DNA of 64,000 bases from Escarpia spicata (GCA_963995525.1 OZ023208.1:27118999-27182998); one strand, 5' to 3'; shown: positions 32,601 to 45,748, counted from the first letter of the stretch. The notes: generated from the sequence alone by a model not told the origin. Translations and numbers: made by a program.

Positions 32601-35600
32601 AAAAATAAAATCCTGTTATCCAAAGACCCCTTATTTGAAAAAGAAAAACCTGTTGCGATTAAAAAAACTGTTCCAAAAACAGGACAAGGGGTCTCTGGCT
32701 AAGGGCCTGCATAGGACATCCAAATGACATGTAGGTACTTACAATCTGGAGAGTCGTCATGTGCTTCTTCCACCACAGGTACTTCCTGTACTGGGGCCCG
32801 AGGGCCGCCATCCCATAGTATATGTACATCCAGAAGTGGATAAAGGAGTTGAGCAGGGCATGGAATGTGCCAAATCCACCTGTAAACAGTGTGAAGACAG
32901 GGTTGTGGTCAGTCGGCATCATCAGCACACAGCACAACAGAGAAAGCAGCCTACAAAGCGTGTCGCTTTTGGAATAATATCAATGTAAATCCACATATTA
33001 TGGAGGGTTTGGGGGCAAAATACGATAAACGCCATTTTATAATTTTTTCAAAAAAGGCCATTTGTCGCACGTTAGACAGGGATACTATCTAATTGATACA
33101 GAAACGTGATAAATCCCCATTATATGATGTGTACAATATATAATATATATCGATACACTAAGTTTGGGACAGTATTGTCGGTCGGAGAAACCTGCAAACA
33201 ATGGATGAATGACCATTGTGGCTTTATGTTTGCTTTAGTATTATCATAATTGGCAACAGCAGAAATTATGTGATCAGCGGCAACGAGATCAAATAAATAG
33301 CGATAACGGTTGTCCTTGGCTTTTTGCTCCACAAGTGGGTGCAAGCTAGTACCAATAATTTAAATATAACAAATCGATACTTTTGAAAATAAAAAAAATG
33401 TGGCATGTCCATAAACAGGAATACTAAAAAGCTTTGGAGATCCGATCAGTTATGCCTGTATGTGATAAACACAGTTTGTACAGGAGCTACATTGCAATTT
33501 ATAAATTATTAATAACTCTATATCTGACCCACAATATAGAAACACACTTCAACTATTGTAGTCCATCTTAGTGTTTAGTCTCATGATGAACACTCACTGT
33601 TAGTAATTGGCATAAAATATAATATCGCAACATTTTTTTATTCTGACACTGGGCTAAGCTAGAACATGATTTCCCTTGGCACAGCCACAGGGGGAAGGAG
33701 AAGGCTGGAGGGAGCACACAGACAACGCACCTGGGACAAATTTGACTCCGATGTACCAGGACAAAGGCATGACACTGTGATGGACGACGTGTAGGAAGCT
33801 GACTTGTGTGAACTTCTTGCGTAGCAGGAAGAAGATCTGGCAGCAAGAGACCGGTCAGTCAGTCACAGTGTTGTAACGATACAGTACTCTCATGATTATA
33901 TTATATTTTTTTGACATATTTACCTCTCAATAAACTAGATTTTTTGCTCTGATATTTCAGCCGCATCCCATGGCCTTCTTCAGCAGACTGAAGTTAGTTC
34001 TTTGATAGGTAAACACGTCAAATTATAACCAAGCAACCGGATCATCTAACCATTTAAAGTACCCTCATGATATGATACATATTGTGATACATATTGTGAT
34101 ACAACAGTCATGATATGATAACGTATCATGATGGTTACTAAAGCTGTTTTATACAGTGTTCTCCTGGGAAATTGCATATGGGGTCTCAGACAGTTATGAT
34201 ATGCTCTATTGTCCAATATTGTAAACTTTTATCGCAGTTTTCTGAAACATGTATTTCTTACTTCACCTGTTTTCTTCAACGGAACCGCATTTTATTATTT
34301 GTTATAAATGAACGGCTTGAGACTTTCTCACACGTAACTTTTGTAGTATACTTTTCAATGCCTAAAAACAGTTTTACCAAAATGAGCCATGAATTTAGGC
34401 CAAACACTGCCTTTTCTGGTAATAAAATTGATGAAAAAATCATTAGAAGTCTTGGAATTCAAGATGGCCACCATGACATGTCAAAACGTGTTGACAAATT
34501 CTGAAAAAAATCCACTGTGTACTTGACACATTTTTACATTTTTAAAACTATTAATTCTCTGAGTCATGTCATCCTTTAATGATATTCCATTGTATACTAA
34601 ATTGTCTTCTAATTTTCAAAACCAAACATCAGGTTGCTATTGACAACCTTTAGCAGGTGATTTTCAATTATTGCACTTTTTTTATTAATTACTTCACGAC
34701 TGATACCTGCTGCAACTAATGGAGCTACATGTTAATCACGACCCATATAAGACCCCCAAAGAGCACATCATACTCTACTGCCATCCAGCTATTACCTGTG
34801 CTGTTTCACTTTAGTACACGGTTTATCTTATGACACACTATTCTTTGATATCTACACGGGTTAAAATCATCTATTCACCCTTGTAAACATGCCAAGCAGG
34901 AGAGAATTCAGAGGGGTGACCGTGGTCTGACTATGCAGATTACGATAAATTGACTGTGCAAACGAACATTGTTGTGGAGGTAAACACCTACAACACAAGG
35001 CAAACAATATCCACAGGTTGTGTGGGCAACGTCTGAAAGCTCCAGTTAAACCAAAGGTGGTTGTTTGCTTTGACTCAACCAACAGCGTTAAAGTAAACGT
35101 ATATAATTAATCACAATTCAGTGTTTCCCCTGGGTGAAATGATGGGCGAGGTGGTAGGGGTGGGGTACGCGAGCGCCGCAGGCGCGAAGCATTGCTAGGG
35201 GGGTCTGGGGGCATGCTCTCCCGGAGAATTTTTTAAAACTAGCTTTAAAATGGTGCATTCTAAGGTATGTTTTAAAATTTACTCTTGAATATAGAGGGGA
35301 AGATATAAAACAACAAGACACTATTCGTAAATGTAGTAATCATGATAGATCAAAGTCAGTAATTATGATTGTTTCATCATGTTGAGGTGTGGTTTCCATT
35401 TTACCACTGCTACTCAGTAGAGGTGTGGTTTCCACTTGACCACTGGTACTTGGTTATGGTTATGTTTTCTTGCACTAACCCTAGGCCTTGTTACCTCGCC
35501 AACAGAGTCAATACAAAAGTAAATGGTAAGTTCTTATATAGCGCAGGACTGCTCAAAGCGCTTTACACTTTACTCCCTGGCAGACCTGTTCCGTCGAACA

Positions 35601-38600
35601 CCATCTCGACTTCTCTGGGAAGCATCCAGGGGTATCATCTGAAGACTCTTTCATCATCACCTTTAAATTATTTTAATATCATAATATTATGGTAAATTGG
35701 TGGTTTATGTTCAAAAGATTATATTTTATTTGTTTGCTAGAATCCTATACAATTAACTAGTCATTTCTGGAATGCCAAAAAGTATGTTTCTATTAATTGC
35801 AAGAATGTTTCTCAAATTGTGTCCTTTTTATAAAACAGTATAGTACATCCAATTGCTGTGCAAACATATCATTGTCTAACCCAAGTTATTGATAACCCGT
35901 TAGTATACTCGGTTTTGGGTAGTAGGCATTTTTTTATGAGATGTGAACTTCGGTGGTTTATATTCGTAAGTATTTCACTCAAATCAACTTTCCCAAAAGT
36001 TTGTTTGCAAAACTTTGTCGGAATATGTATTACATATTTAGCACAAAGATATCTTACGAATCACATTCCTTATTTAGCTAAAACAAAACCGCATAGAACA
36101 TTAGTTGAATAGACTTGTGCCATGGGCATTTGCGTCGAATCCGGATCCACTTTGTCATTGATTTTGCCGCTTGAGTTTCGCTTAACTTTGATACCTCAGT
36201 GAGATACACTGTAGTTCCATCATTCAACATTATCCTAGGCATATTTACCTTTAAGAATATTGCGTCTTACGTCCATTTGAGGCGTAAATAGCGCCCCGGT
36301 TTGTATCAACATACGCTGCTATATATCTCTTTTTACGCGCACTGTGCGGTAACACACGGCCCGCAGCGGCACAGGCTAGCGCAAACCGGGTCGCTATTTG
36401 AGCTTCAACAGGGTCCGGATTCGATACAAATGCCGACTAGTGAATAGGATTAGGATGCACGTTTTTTATTTGGGCTTCAAAAGAGTCCGGATTCGACACA
36501 AGTGTCAACAAGTGACGTAGTGCCATCAGCCTGCACGGGTTTCATTCCCACCACCATCATAAACCAAAACGCAAGTTACCGTTTGGGGGCCATTTTACAT
36601 GAATGTCTAGATTTCTAGTATGTCAAAACTTCGCAAGGTGTCACCATTGGAGACACCGGGGATCCCGCAGGAATATTCAGTGATTGGATAACTGACAAGT
36701 GATATCTTTCACGTTGTCCAATGACGGCTAAACGATGTTGCTACAAATCTGCGATTTTGCAGTAATATAAGTGACTTTGTGGTGTCATTTCGCGCCGCTC
36801 GCCGACGCTCAATATACCGTGAAAGAACGAAAAAAAATGGACGTATGAAATAGCTACGAGGCGGCAATTTCGGCATAGAAAAACGGCGAGGCGGCCCGCC
36901 TCCCTTGTTATATACTAGGGGAAACACTGCAATTTATCCACTGATTGTGTTAATGCTAGCAGCGTCAACATTAAAAAAATATATATATCTTGGAGGGTCG
37001 GGTTACAAATAGATAAATAAACTGTTGGTCTCTCAATAAGGCTTGTCCACTTGCCATCTACGTTTTGTTCTGGATGGCAATCTTGTTAAATTAGCTAGCT
37101 TCATGTTGAGTTCTACATAAAAACTGAGGTCATTACGTTTGGCAAGATACACATGGCACGTGGGTATCACTACGACATCAACACGGTGCAGTGCTGGATA
37201 TAAGAAATACTAATTACGTTTTAATCAAGGGCACAATTGGCAACACTTTCTCAAAACTCCACAGTCATGTGATTGAACCATTAACAAGTAATATGTCTCC
37301 ACCTAAAACATTAATATTGTAACATGTGTACGAACACCTAGCAAATGAAGTACTGTACTAACCAGATCGGTTGAACAGACAAAAAACAAATAACGTTCAA
37401 AGTACGACTTTCATCATCAACTCACACGGATCTAAGTGATGTTTTGTGCAACTAAAACACCTCAATTCTCTTAATTTATCAATTTCAAATTACACCTTCT
37501 GAATTGTCAAAAACATACACCAACTTACAGTATCAAGTAGCTCGATGAACTTGGAAATGTAGAACCACCAGCAAATATTTACCATCTGAAAGTGGCAACA
37601 AAAACATTAAATAAATATAACTAACATTATGAAAAAATCTTGTACCTTGAAACTGCTGTCAACATAATTTTCACTAGAAAAAAACATAAGAGGAAACCCT
37701 AAGACAAATATTGAAACAAGTCACATGACACACAGCTATCTCGGTCACAAGAACAAGAGGCCAAACGTGTTGTAAACATACCCTACTAAACTCATGGTCA
37801 TGTGTATCAACAAATGATGCTGGTCATTGCACTTGCAACCAGTTGGTAGAGATAATAATTTATGGCAGACATTGTCAATGTGGAATAACATGACCAGCAA
37901 GAAGTAAACTACGAAGCAGAAGTACCTCACCCTTATTGCTTTCACCGATTGTGAGTAATCGACTGGCTGACAACCAAGATTGTATCCAGTAAACCAGCCG
38001 GCCAGCCCAAACTGAAACAAACAAATGCATTTGTGTTAATGACAATTAATCAGATTGATTTAATATCTCAAGAAATGTTGTTGAAATCTCCTAATGTTTC
38101 GGTGTCACCAACATCATGTGACATTAGCTGAAGGAACATGAGTGGTGGTGGGAGCTCCTTGCTGATGTGGGAGCTCCTTAGAAAACTGATTCACATCTAC
38201 CAATTATATAACTAAATCATTAAACATGTCAGTTGTTGGGTTTCGTAGGATTAAAATGCTCCAATATCCATCAAAATAAATATAAATTAAAAATGTTATG
38301 TCCATGTTATGGTTTAATCTGTTATACTACTAAAGTATATTTACCTTTGGACATTATATAAAAATGGAATTTAACAGCCGAATATCACATAATCCGTTGA
38401 AAAACATTTTATTTCACCTTCAAATGTTCACAATTTATTAGTACAAATGTATGTCAACAACTACATTAAAACTTATTTTGGAGAATTTTAAGATTATGAT
38501 TGTATCACGCTTTGCATGAATAAAACTATTATTCTTAACCAACTGAAATATTATAAATTATAATAAATTAACTGTTGCAATGTTACGAAAATAACTTATT

Positions 38601-41600
38601 CAGTTACCAAATCAAAACCGTTGTACCTTCTTAAAGTTAGGAAAACAGCTAAATCTGATTCAAACTGTATAATGTTTGCTCTGTTGCAGAGAATAAGGAT
38701 GCCACTTGAGGATAAAGATTGAAACAATACTGGTTTAATCTTCTGTATAGTGTAATGTTTAACAATAAATATATTGCAAATCATTAATAAATCTGCTTGT
38801 AAAAGAGAAATGACAACAGACTTTTATTGTCTCCAGGAAGGTTCACAATTTAAGCACACGTGCATTAGTTCATGTCTGATAGACATGATTATTCGGCTTA
38901 GAGACCATGAGGTGGCTATACACACAAGGCCCTTGCAGGGACTGCCATCCCTGGATACAATCATCTCGTATTCCCATCCTGCTTTGTATGCCTCGCGTTG
39001 CCCACTGTTGCACAAGGCTCTGGCTGTGAATCACATACCGCATTGTCTTCGAGCAGTGGCTATACCTGCCAGCTGGGGCCTAGACAATGAGGAACATCGG
39101 GATGCATGCCAGACGCACACGTGTGCACAAGTGAACACGTCTCTCATGACAAACTATAACTGTACTATGATGCCAGCCGGTAATTGAATCAGTTGCCGGG
39201 GCAGATTTGTTGTAGCCTTCGGTATCAAGGCCGCGAGACACCTGCTGTCATTCCACACACACAAGGACACAGTCACACAGGTAGCAGGTGACCATAACTC
39301 AACATACACGCAGGTCTACAGACTTTACACATCAATTCACATTAATCAATGTTATCCTAATGTACGTATCTAATCTGTAGACAGCAACATTGGTTGTGCA
39401 TTTGTGGCAAGCAGATTAAACAGAAATGTTTTTGCGATATTATGAGATACAACGGGTTGGAAAAGATTATTCTTGAGGGAATAATGGCCGGGACAAGAAA
39501 CAGAGCAAGATATGACAAAGAATGGAAAAAGATGTCACAAATGATTTCATAACAGTGATGACTGTGTCGTGAAATGATTTGAGCAGCGACGTCCTGAAGA
39601 GTATATATGATGAATAAAGAATATACAAACTATAACATTCCTGATGATTGTTGTTGATGTTACCAAAATCAAATATTACTATCTCAGAATGCTTGCTGGA
39701 ACACCCAACGGAAAGTGTTCTGCAACATATCATACATTTTATTTGTCACCCAAGCAGTTGCATGCCTCATTGGCAGCTATTGATTAATTCAGCCACAGCT
39801 GCAGAAAATATGCAGAACAGATCCCAGATGTGGCGGTAATTCTTGAATCATTAATGTGGATATACATATTTATGTCTTAATTAAAAAGCAGAATCATTTG
39901 CTCTGTTCTTTTGGGGTAACAAAATCCCAGCAGCCACTGAAGATACGGCAGTATGCCATATGGCAACATTTGAACACTTTCCATGTGCATTAACAAAGCA
40001 GTGCCAACTGCAGACATCTTCCTGAATAGCATCCAGTCAAACTGACAACATCAAAGAATATTTTGATATATTTATATACTTAAAAAAAGTTCTACATACA
40101 ATCTATTATTGCCTTATCCACTGGTCCCCTGCAGGGTGAAGGCCACATCACTGTGGCCTGTTCCACCAACTCTCCATCGGTCAAGATCTTCTGCTAGTTT
40201 CTCCCACTATGTTCATCCCTGCTTTTTCGAGACATCTTCACACTGTCTCTCCATCTTAATGTTGGTCTTCCTCTTCTCCTTCTACTAAAATGCTGTACAA
40301 CTAATAAGATTCCATTTGAAAGCTGTCTACTTTCCTTTTGCCAACACTGTTGTGTTATGTTACAACTCAAGTACCCCCCCCCCCCCGGTTACAATCACTT
40401 AGATTCCCACCTGTCACCAATTAAGGCTTTCACCAGGTATAGGTAGAAAGGACTGGATGATTGAGTCTACTGCTTCTGTGTGGCTAACTCAATCTCTCAA
40501 AACTTGTCAATGACTTAATGTGACTAATATATAACTTTTCTGTAGTGAGAGGAGGGGGTGATGACAATATCAGCAGAATATAAAAAGTAAGGACATCTTT
40601 CATGAAACTCAAGCAGATATGGGGCTGAAATATATACTGAGAACTAAACTGAGATTATACAATAACAATACATTGGATAAATCAGTGTCATTGTACGGAT
40701 GTGAAACATGGAAAGTAAATTAAAGTGACAACTGAAAACTGGACACATTCTATTTTAATTTTCTAAGAAGAATCATTTCGGGTGTATATGGCATCAAATA
40801 AAGCCATCCAGACTAAAACAAGGGAGAGAAATCAGTTTGAAAATCAAGAAAAGAAGATGGAAATGGATTGGGCATGTGCTCAGAAAAAAATAAGGCTATG
40901 GCTAATCGCTATGACGCAAGATGACAGGTAATTATGGTATGGCTTTGGTAACATATTCAGATTGTCTGCGCAGTAGTTCAGTCAGTCACGAACATGATTA
41001 CACATGAATATTTGACAAGGTATTTGCCTCTCCATAAACGTTTTATACTCTGAGAATATTGTGGGTGATTCATACGACCTTTGTCGGCAGACTAACGCCC
41101 ACACATACTAGAGAAGGGGGCTCCAGTACAGTATCTCAGTTCAGGTTTCATTGGTTATTGCTTCTTTCAGTTTCACTATATTTAAACGGACCTGATTCAT
41201 GATGGACTACATACATTTTTGAAGAACCTTTAATAGTGTCTGTTCAATGGTCTCAATGTGAAGAGCCATTCTAACATACACGTTGTTGACCAGAATGCAA
41301 AATAGAGAGCCACACAAAGACTAGCTGTGTTTGTCATAATTCACTGCAATCAGAATACTGCTTAAATGCCATTTATATCTAAGGAGTTATCATACAAGGG
41401 ATTCCCTTGGAGCACGGAAATGTGTCAATGATACGCTGTATGCTGGAATGCCGCATACTTTTGTGCTGCATGTGCCAAAAAGACGCACACAAAAACATGT
41501 CTGAGAAATGTGAGAAAATTTAGGGGCACTTGTGCAGAATCCGGCCCCACCTCGATATTGCCGTTATTAGTTTTGCCTAAATTTGACATGTCAATGGGAT

Positions 41601-44600
41601 AATGAAATCATTCCACATCATCCCAGGCATATCTACGCTATAAAAATACTGTGTCTTAGGCTTTAGCGTTCCGGTTTGCACCAGCCTGCGCCCAAACACA
41701 GACAATGGCCGCAGGGACAACAAACAGAACAATGGCCTGAATGGATTTATTTAAATCACATCTTACATTGATGACTGTACATTGAGAACAGTCTAATAAA
41801 TACCCTTGTGCCTAGCCTACTCGTTGCCTGTCGTTGACATTGTTTTAGTCGAACAGCTTTTGTTGCAGGTGACACCATATTATCACAAAATGCAATCCGT
41901 TCATATCTATACAAAATAATATCCATCCATACATGTACACTATATGCATGTTTTTTAAATTTAATTGGGCTAATTTAATTGGGTAATTTTCCCATAACTT
42001 ATGTAAAATCTAATTTCCTCTCAAAAGAGTGCACCGATGCAATCTTAACCACAGACTGAGTGAAGCTATTCTGTACATCTCTTCATCGGTGTATCAATTA
42101 ATTTTTTTAGGTTTAATCAACATGGTTCTTTGAATATTTGTAGTTGGTACTCTCTCGTATGTGAATCGTTGTCACTCAATGTGACAAACTGCTGCACCAT
42201 ATTTCTCAGAATCTCCCTATCCTTGGAGCAGTAGACTGTAGTAGCATGACCAGCACACACAAAATGGGGCACACTTACCCAGAATGTATCTAGTTTTGTA
42301 ACGTTCCAGATTTTTTTTAAACCTGAACATTTCTGAATACTTTTATATTGATGGTTACCGGTATATATCTTATACCCAGAAAATATGTCATGTACAGTGT
42401 TAAGCTCTATCCAGGGTTCATATATCTACAAGAGGCAAAATGCATTTCCACTGAATATTTCCCTCATGAAACATGGTAACAACAAAACCATCACCCATCC
42501 ACACTGGGACTTTTCAATCTTATGAACCCTCCCCAACACATGTGGACACTCATGTTTATCTTGACAGCAATGTAATGTGACTTACCTCTATAAATATGTA
42601 CCCTGAGAGTAGGACATTGGCGAAGTTGTAGACGAGCATGATTTGCCTAATGTTGTATGGTTTCCTGTCAGCCATGAACCGCGGCAGGCCGACCTGCACC
42701 GTGTAGACGTAGGCCATGGTGATGAAGACTGTTGGCCAGGGTGTTGCCATCATTGGATAGCCGTCAAGACGTGGGTCTGCGCACAAAACAGCAACAACTT
42801 ACATCATATCATCTACACAGATTAATATCTGCAAATACTAGCTTGAGAAATCTAACAGTTCACAATAACTGAATTTATAAAATGAAGGTACAGTTGAACC
42901 CCACTTTGTCATCACCTCGGTAATATAGCCACCTCACAATTAAGGTTACTGTAGGACAATCCCAAGTTATTTCAGTAACAGTAAAGTATCAGAAGGTAGC
43001 CCTGCTAATAAGGTCACCTTGCCATTGAGGTCACTTTACTCCTGTCCCGAGAGTGACTGTAATAGTGAGGTTGCACTACTTTCAGGGATCAACAGAGCAT
43101 TCAAATAAAGTATCTTATGATGGACAGGTCGTGTCTACTTTCTGTCTACTAAATCTCAACCAGACACATATATAGCATGCTGCTGCAGTAAACCTAACAA
43201 TGATAGATAAATAAGCTGTCTCAAATGTTAAGACATGATGGGGAAAGGTTTTTAAATTTGCAAAGACATCACTGCACCAGAAGACATTTATTAGCAGATA
43301 GACTTGGGTCCAAATATGTAATTGTATTTGAATTTGTATTTGAATACAAAAAGTGTGTGTATTTGTATTGGAAATCATAAAGTGCACATATTTGTATTTG
43401 TATTAGATATTTGGTCTGTATTTTAACGTATTTGCAAATACAACCAAATACATATACATTTAAAATCTGTCAAGTATTTCAACAATTTTCTTCAACATTT
43501 TTCTTTTACAAATGACAAAATGGTCAATCACACTTTTCTAAACTGTCCTAATTCAAAGCATATTAGCAACCTTTGTTGTAATTTCAGCCACCTTTAAAGT
43601 CATTACGTATTGCAATTATCCAATGGGGGTATTATTCTACAAGTCTCACCTCTCTTTACACAAAGGGCTAACTTTAGGCTCATCAGAAGTTTGGATTTCT
43701 ATGTGTACCTACTACCTAGTGACTGAATTTGTTCACTTCAATTAATCTTCTCACATTAATTGCAGTTGTGACCCTGTGATGAGATTTGGTGAGGAGAATT
43801 AGCTGCTATATAAGTTGTGTTTTGAAATGGCTGGTCATAACACAATTGGTAGGTGTAGCAGAGGTCTACCAGTTCCAGTCAGTTTTGACATTGTGGATAC
43901 CGATTATAGACATTGTGTTGTATACTTGTATCAGTTGTAGGTGTAAAGCATTTTGGGAATCAAAATGTTAAGTAAGTCTTTCAGCAGTATGGACCTGTAT
44001 TTGTATTGGAAACATGTAGTTGTATTTGAATTGAAATCTGGAAAAGCAACGTATTTGTATTTGAATTTGATTTGGCCGAGTTGTGTATTAGGACCCAAGT
44101 CTGCTAGCAGACACTGAAAATCTACCTTTGTGATGGGTGGAAACTTGTTTTGTGGGTTCCCTATGCCCAAGGCTGTTACTATGAGATGATTGGCCAACCT
44201 TGGCCAGTGCAACTAGCCAACTATCTCATCAGTTCCTCATCAGAGATTGGTCAGAAAACAAAGTTATTGAAACTCACTACCAGTTTTATAAAGTAAATAG
44301 TTTACTCAGCTAGCATGGTACGAGTTGCTACTTCACAATCGCCTATATATATATACCAAAGTCACACATGGCCAAAGTGCCTGGTTAGATATTTCATGTT
44401 ATGTAATACTGAGTTAAGGTTCACTTACAATGGAATCCTAGAAATAGACAGGGAATGGAATCATCAAAAGTAGTCTTCATTCTGAATCTTCAGTCCAAAC
44501 TGTGCATGGGCATTGAAAACGAATACATTTTGCAACAATTGTTATGTACACAGACTTTAGGAGACTTTTTGTAAAAAAATGTTGTATGATGCACAAGCAA

Positions 44601-44810
44601 ATATGGTTTGCACCCTTTATTAATAACCAGTTTTAATGTCTCGTGAACTGTAATGTAACGAGCGCAATTGCACATATGTATGTATATATTCCAGTCACAT
44701 TCGGCAGACTGTGTACACATGCCAGCCTCTCTGAGATGTTTAGACCTACCTGCGTCTTTCATGATGTTGTCGTACTTCTGTACGGTACTGGCGATGAGGT
44801 TTGTGATCAT
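29602..44810 (-). CDS. ELOVL7: Very-long-chain fatty acid elongase, ELOVL1/7 type
   Basis: Seven coding exons in consistent phase: 44750-44810, 42586-42776, 37931-38011, 37529-37585, 33731-33836, 32743-32879, 29602-29835, giving 288 residues. The start [15 protein letters not shown] is the first in-frame ATG of an exon whose acceptor (CCCGCAG) precedes it by ~33 bp, so a 5' UTR exon lies further upstream. Hallmarks in order: [45 protein letters not shown] with the HXXHH metal-binding box, [18 protein letters not shown] and KYLWWKK. Several hydrophobic membrane spans are evident. The C-terminus GFKKTD ends in a KKxx dilysine ER-retrieval signal. It is a 3-ketoacyl-CoA synthase condensing malonyl-CoA with long acyl-CoAs in the [11 protein letters not shown] and [13 protein letters not shown] favour the ELOVL1/7 branch over ELOVL2/5 or 4; the exact orthologue needs a tree. 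Confidence 0.93.
30928..31017. repeat. Hairpin with 13-bp perfect stem
   Basis: AAATGTGGGCTCT at 30928-30940 is exactly inverted as AGAGCCCACATTT at 31005-31017, with a loop of 64 bp. It may be the core of a small foldback element. Confidence 0.6.
31301..32527 (-). pseudogene. Cluster of consecutive broken minus-strand frames, unknown protein
   Basis: Four minus-strand frames follow one another with small gaps: 32527-32309 ([15 protein letters not shown]), 32049-31849 ([38 protein letters not shown]), 31774-31592 (arginine/lysine-rich) and 31595-31332 (ends [13 protein letters not shown], an acidic tail). Same direction, close spacing and compositional bias suggest the remains of one transposon-borne or retroposed gene inside elongase intron 6. 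I cannot assign a family; chance frames remain possible. Confidence 0.3.
32880..33730. other. Elongase intron 5
   Basis: AT-rich, no recognised feature. Clean GTGCGT donor after 33731 and TTTACAG acceptor before 32879. Confidence 0.6.
35515..35640 (+). repeat. Short interspersed repeat, copy 1 (related at 47505-47640 and 51603-51680)
   Basis: Words GGTAAGTTCTTATATAGCGC, GCTCAAAGCGCTTTACACTT, TACTCCCTGGCAGAC and CTCTGGGAAGCATCCAG recur in order at 47505-47640, and the first part recurs in weaker form at 51603-51680. Probably a SINE or a LINE tail family. Confidence 0.65.
36115..36520. mobile_element. Palindromic MITE, family A, second copy with extra right terminus
   Basis: Left arm GGCATTTGCGTCGAATCCGG returns at the right as CCGGATTCGATACAAATGCC. 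The inner words AAATAGCGCCCCGGTTTG and CAAACCGGGTCGCTATTTG also pair. It shares CATTCAACATTATCCTAGGC with the copy at 21542. A further right-terminus word, GTCCGGATTCGACACAAGTG, lies about 70 bp beyond (36487-36506), so the right end has been duplicated. Nested in the element at 35119-36929. Confidence 0.75.
40100..40300 (-). mobile_element. LINE 3' end fragment (post-RT tail)
   Basis: On the minus strand the sequence reads [17 protein letters not shown], then after a stop [15 protein letters not shown] and HPAGDQ-like words. The GRPxxRWxD start and the WHPAGDQ-type end are typical for the last residues of a non-LTR reverse transcriptase ORF. Short and broken. Confidence 0.5.
40600..40900 (+). 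mobile_element. LINE fragment: C-terminal region of reverse transcriptase ORF
   Basis: Plus-strand pieces read [25 protein letters not shown] and [14 protein letters not shown], in the order found downstream of the catalytic RT domain in endonuclease-bearing non-LTR retrotransposons. In-frame stops make it dead. Confidence 0.65.
41523..41700. mobile_element. Palindromic MITE, family A, half copy
   Basis: Carries the left arm only: GGCACTTGTGCAGAATCCGG, CCACCTCGATATTGCCGTTA, TTTTGCCTAA and CATCATCCCAGGCATAT, followed by GGTTTGCACCAGCCTGCG. The other arm is absent. Confidence 0.7.
43299..44103. mobile_element. 805-bp non-autonomous hAT-like element
   Basis: Left end TAGACTTGGGTCC and right end GGACCCAAGTCTG are inverse complements apart from the outermost base. 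The flanks are TTAGCAGA (43291-43298) and CTAGCAGA (44104-44111), an 8-bp target duplication with one mismatch, as hAT transposases produce. Both subterminal regions are full of TATTTGTATTTGAAT words. No transposase frame remains. It sits in elongase intron 1. Confidence 0.85.
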
Positions 44811-44844
44811 ATTTACTGGTCCCTTTGGGTGTCCACTGTCAATC

Positions 44845-45748
44845 TGCGGGAGACAGAAAGGATTGACATGTAGGCGACTTTCTCTGTACGTCAATGTAAT
44901 TAAAACATTGCCACTGTACAATAAGAGCGACATCTTCATTACCACCACCATTCCTGTAGTGGTCTTGGAAGGCTATACAATTCCACCTGTGCTTTCTGCG
45001 TTAGTTTAAAAGTTCCTTTACAATTCCTCCGGACAGAGTTCTAAACTGAAACCCAACCCATGTCAGTTATCATCAAGTAAGATTATTGTTAAGTTGTTCA
45101 CGTTGTGTAAGCATAATTAAGTTCATAAAACATGTTATAGATACAGCAGCACCGGCTACTGTTATCATTCACTGCTTATTAGACAGCCTGAATATCAGAT
45201 GCTGTTCAGGAATGACAGTGCAAACAATTCTAATGACAATTCTGATATGAGCTTACAACATGGCACAACATTTAATGAGGTTGGAGTTCGTTTAACACCC
45301 TGAAGAATGATAGTGGATGTAACAAACAGCAGTACACCTCCTAACAGATCATGGTTAACACTTTTAGATTGGCTACATACGCAAGTAGGACATTTCTTAT
45401 TGATTTGTCTGTTTCGATAACAGCACATACTGTTTGAATACAGCTGCGCAGACACTACAGGTCATATGTAGGCCAGTGTAGCATTCTTACACACACTTGT
45501 AACTATAACGGGATGTTTCATTAAATTTCAAAAGGACCATATGTTATGGTTTACCATATGTTATGGTTTAACAAGCATATGTCAATACCATTGTGGAATT
45601 GACCTTCAATTCCAAAAATGGACGTAAGGGAAATGTTGTTAATGACGTCGATTACGAAGCCTATACTATTGGGGGATTGTTATTCAGTATGTTAACTAAA
45701 TGACTATTTCTGAATGCAACATGATGGCATTATCATGTAAAATAATCC
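44845..45748. other. Upstream of the elongase first coding exon
   Basis: The pyrimidine-rich acceptor CTCCCGCAG at 44844-44850 shows that the exon is internal, so this is intron leading to an unidentified 5' UTR exon. No further feature seen. Confidence 0.5.

Larger units (their letters stand above)
29836..32742. other. Elongase intron 6 (2.9 kb)
   Basis: Contains a hairpin (30928-31017) and a cluster of decayed minus-strand frames (31301-32527), listed separately. The rest is AT-rich and unremarkable. Confidence 0.6.
35119..36929. mobile_element. 1.8-kb DNA element with CAGTGTTTCCCCT termini and 5-bp target duplication
   Basis: The left end CAGTGTTTCCCCTGGG and the right end CTAGGGGAAACACTG are inverted copies. 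The immediate flanks are CAATT at 35114-35118 and CAATT at 36930-36934. Subterminal DNA is GC-rich at both sides (GCGAGCGCCGCAGGCGCG left, GAGGCGGCCCGCCTCC right). No transposase frame survives. A dispersed repeat (35515-35640) and a palindromic MITE (36115-36520) have inserted inside it, so it is the older element. The terminus is hAT-like, although hAT elements usually duplicate 8 bp. Confidence 0.75.
38012..42585. other. Elongase intron 2 (4.6 kb)
   Basis: Holds two LINE tails in opposite orientation (about 40100-40300 and 40600-40900), a poly-C tract near 40375-40387 and a half MITE (41523-41700). A 137-codon frame at 38774-39187 has no recognisable motif. Confidence 0.6.

Noticed and set aside
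33568..33846. 92-codon minus-strand frame
   Set aside because: It overlaps elongase exon 5 in the wrong frame; the correct frame contains the HVVHH box.
38774..39187. 137-codon plus-strand frame as a gene
   Set aside because: Lies in an elongase intron, antisense, with no recognisable domain or codon signal.
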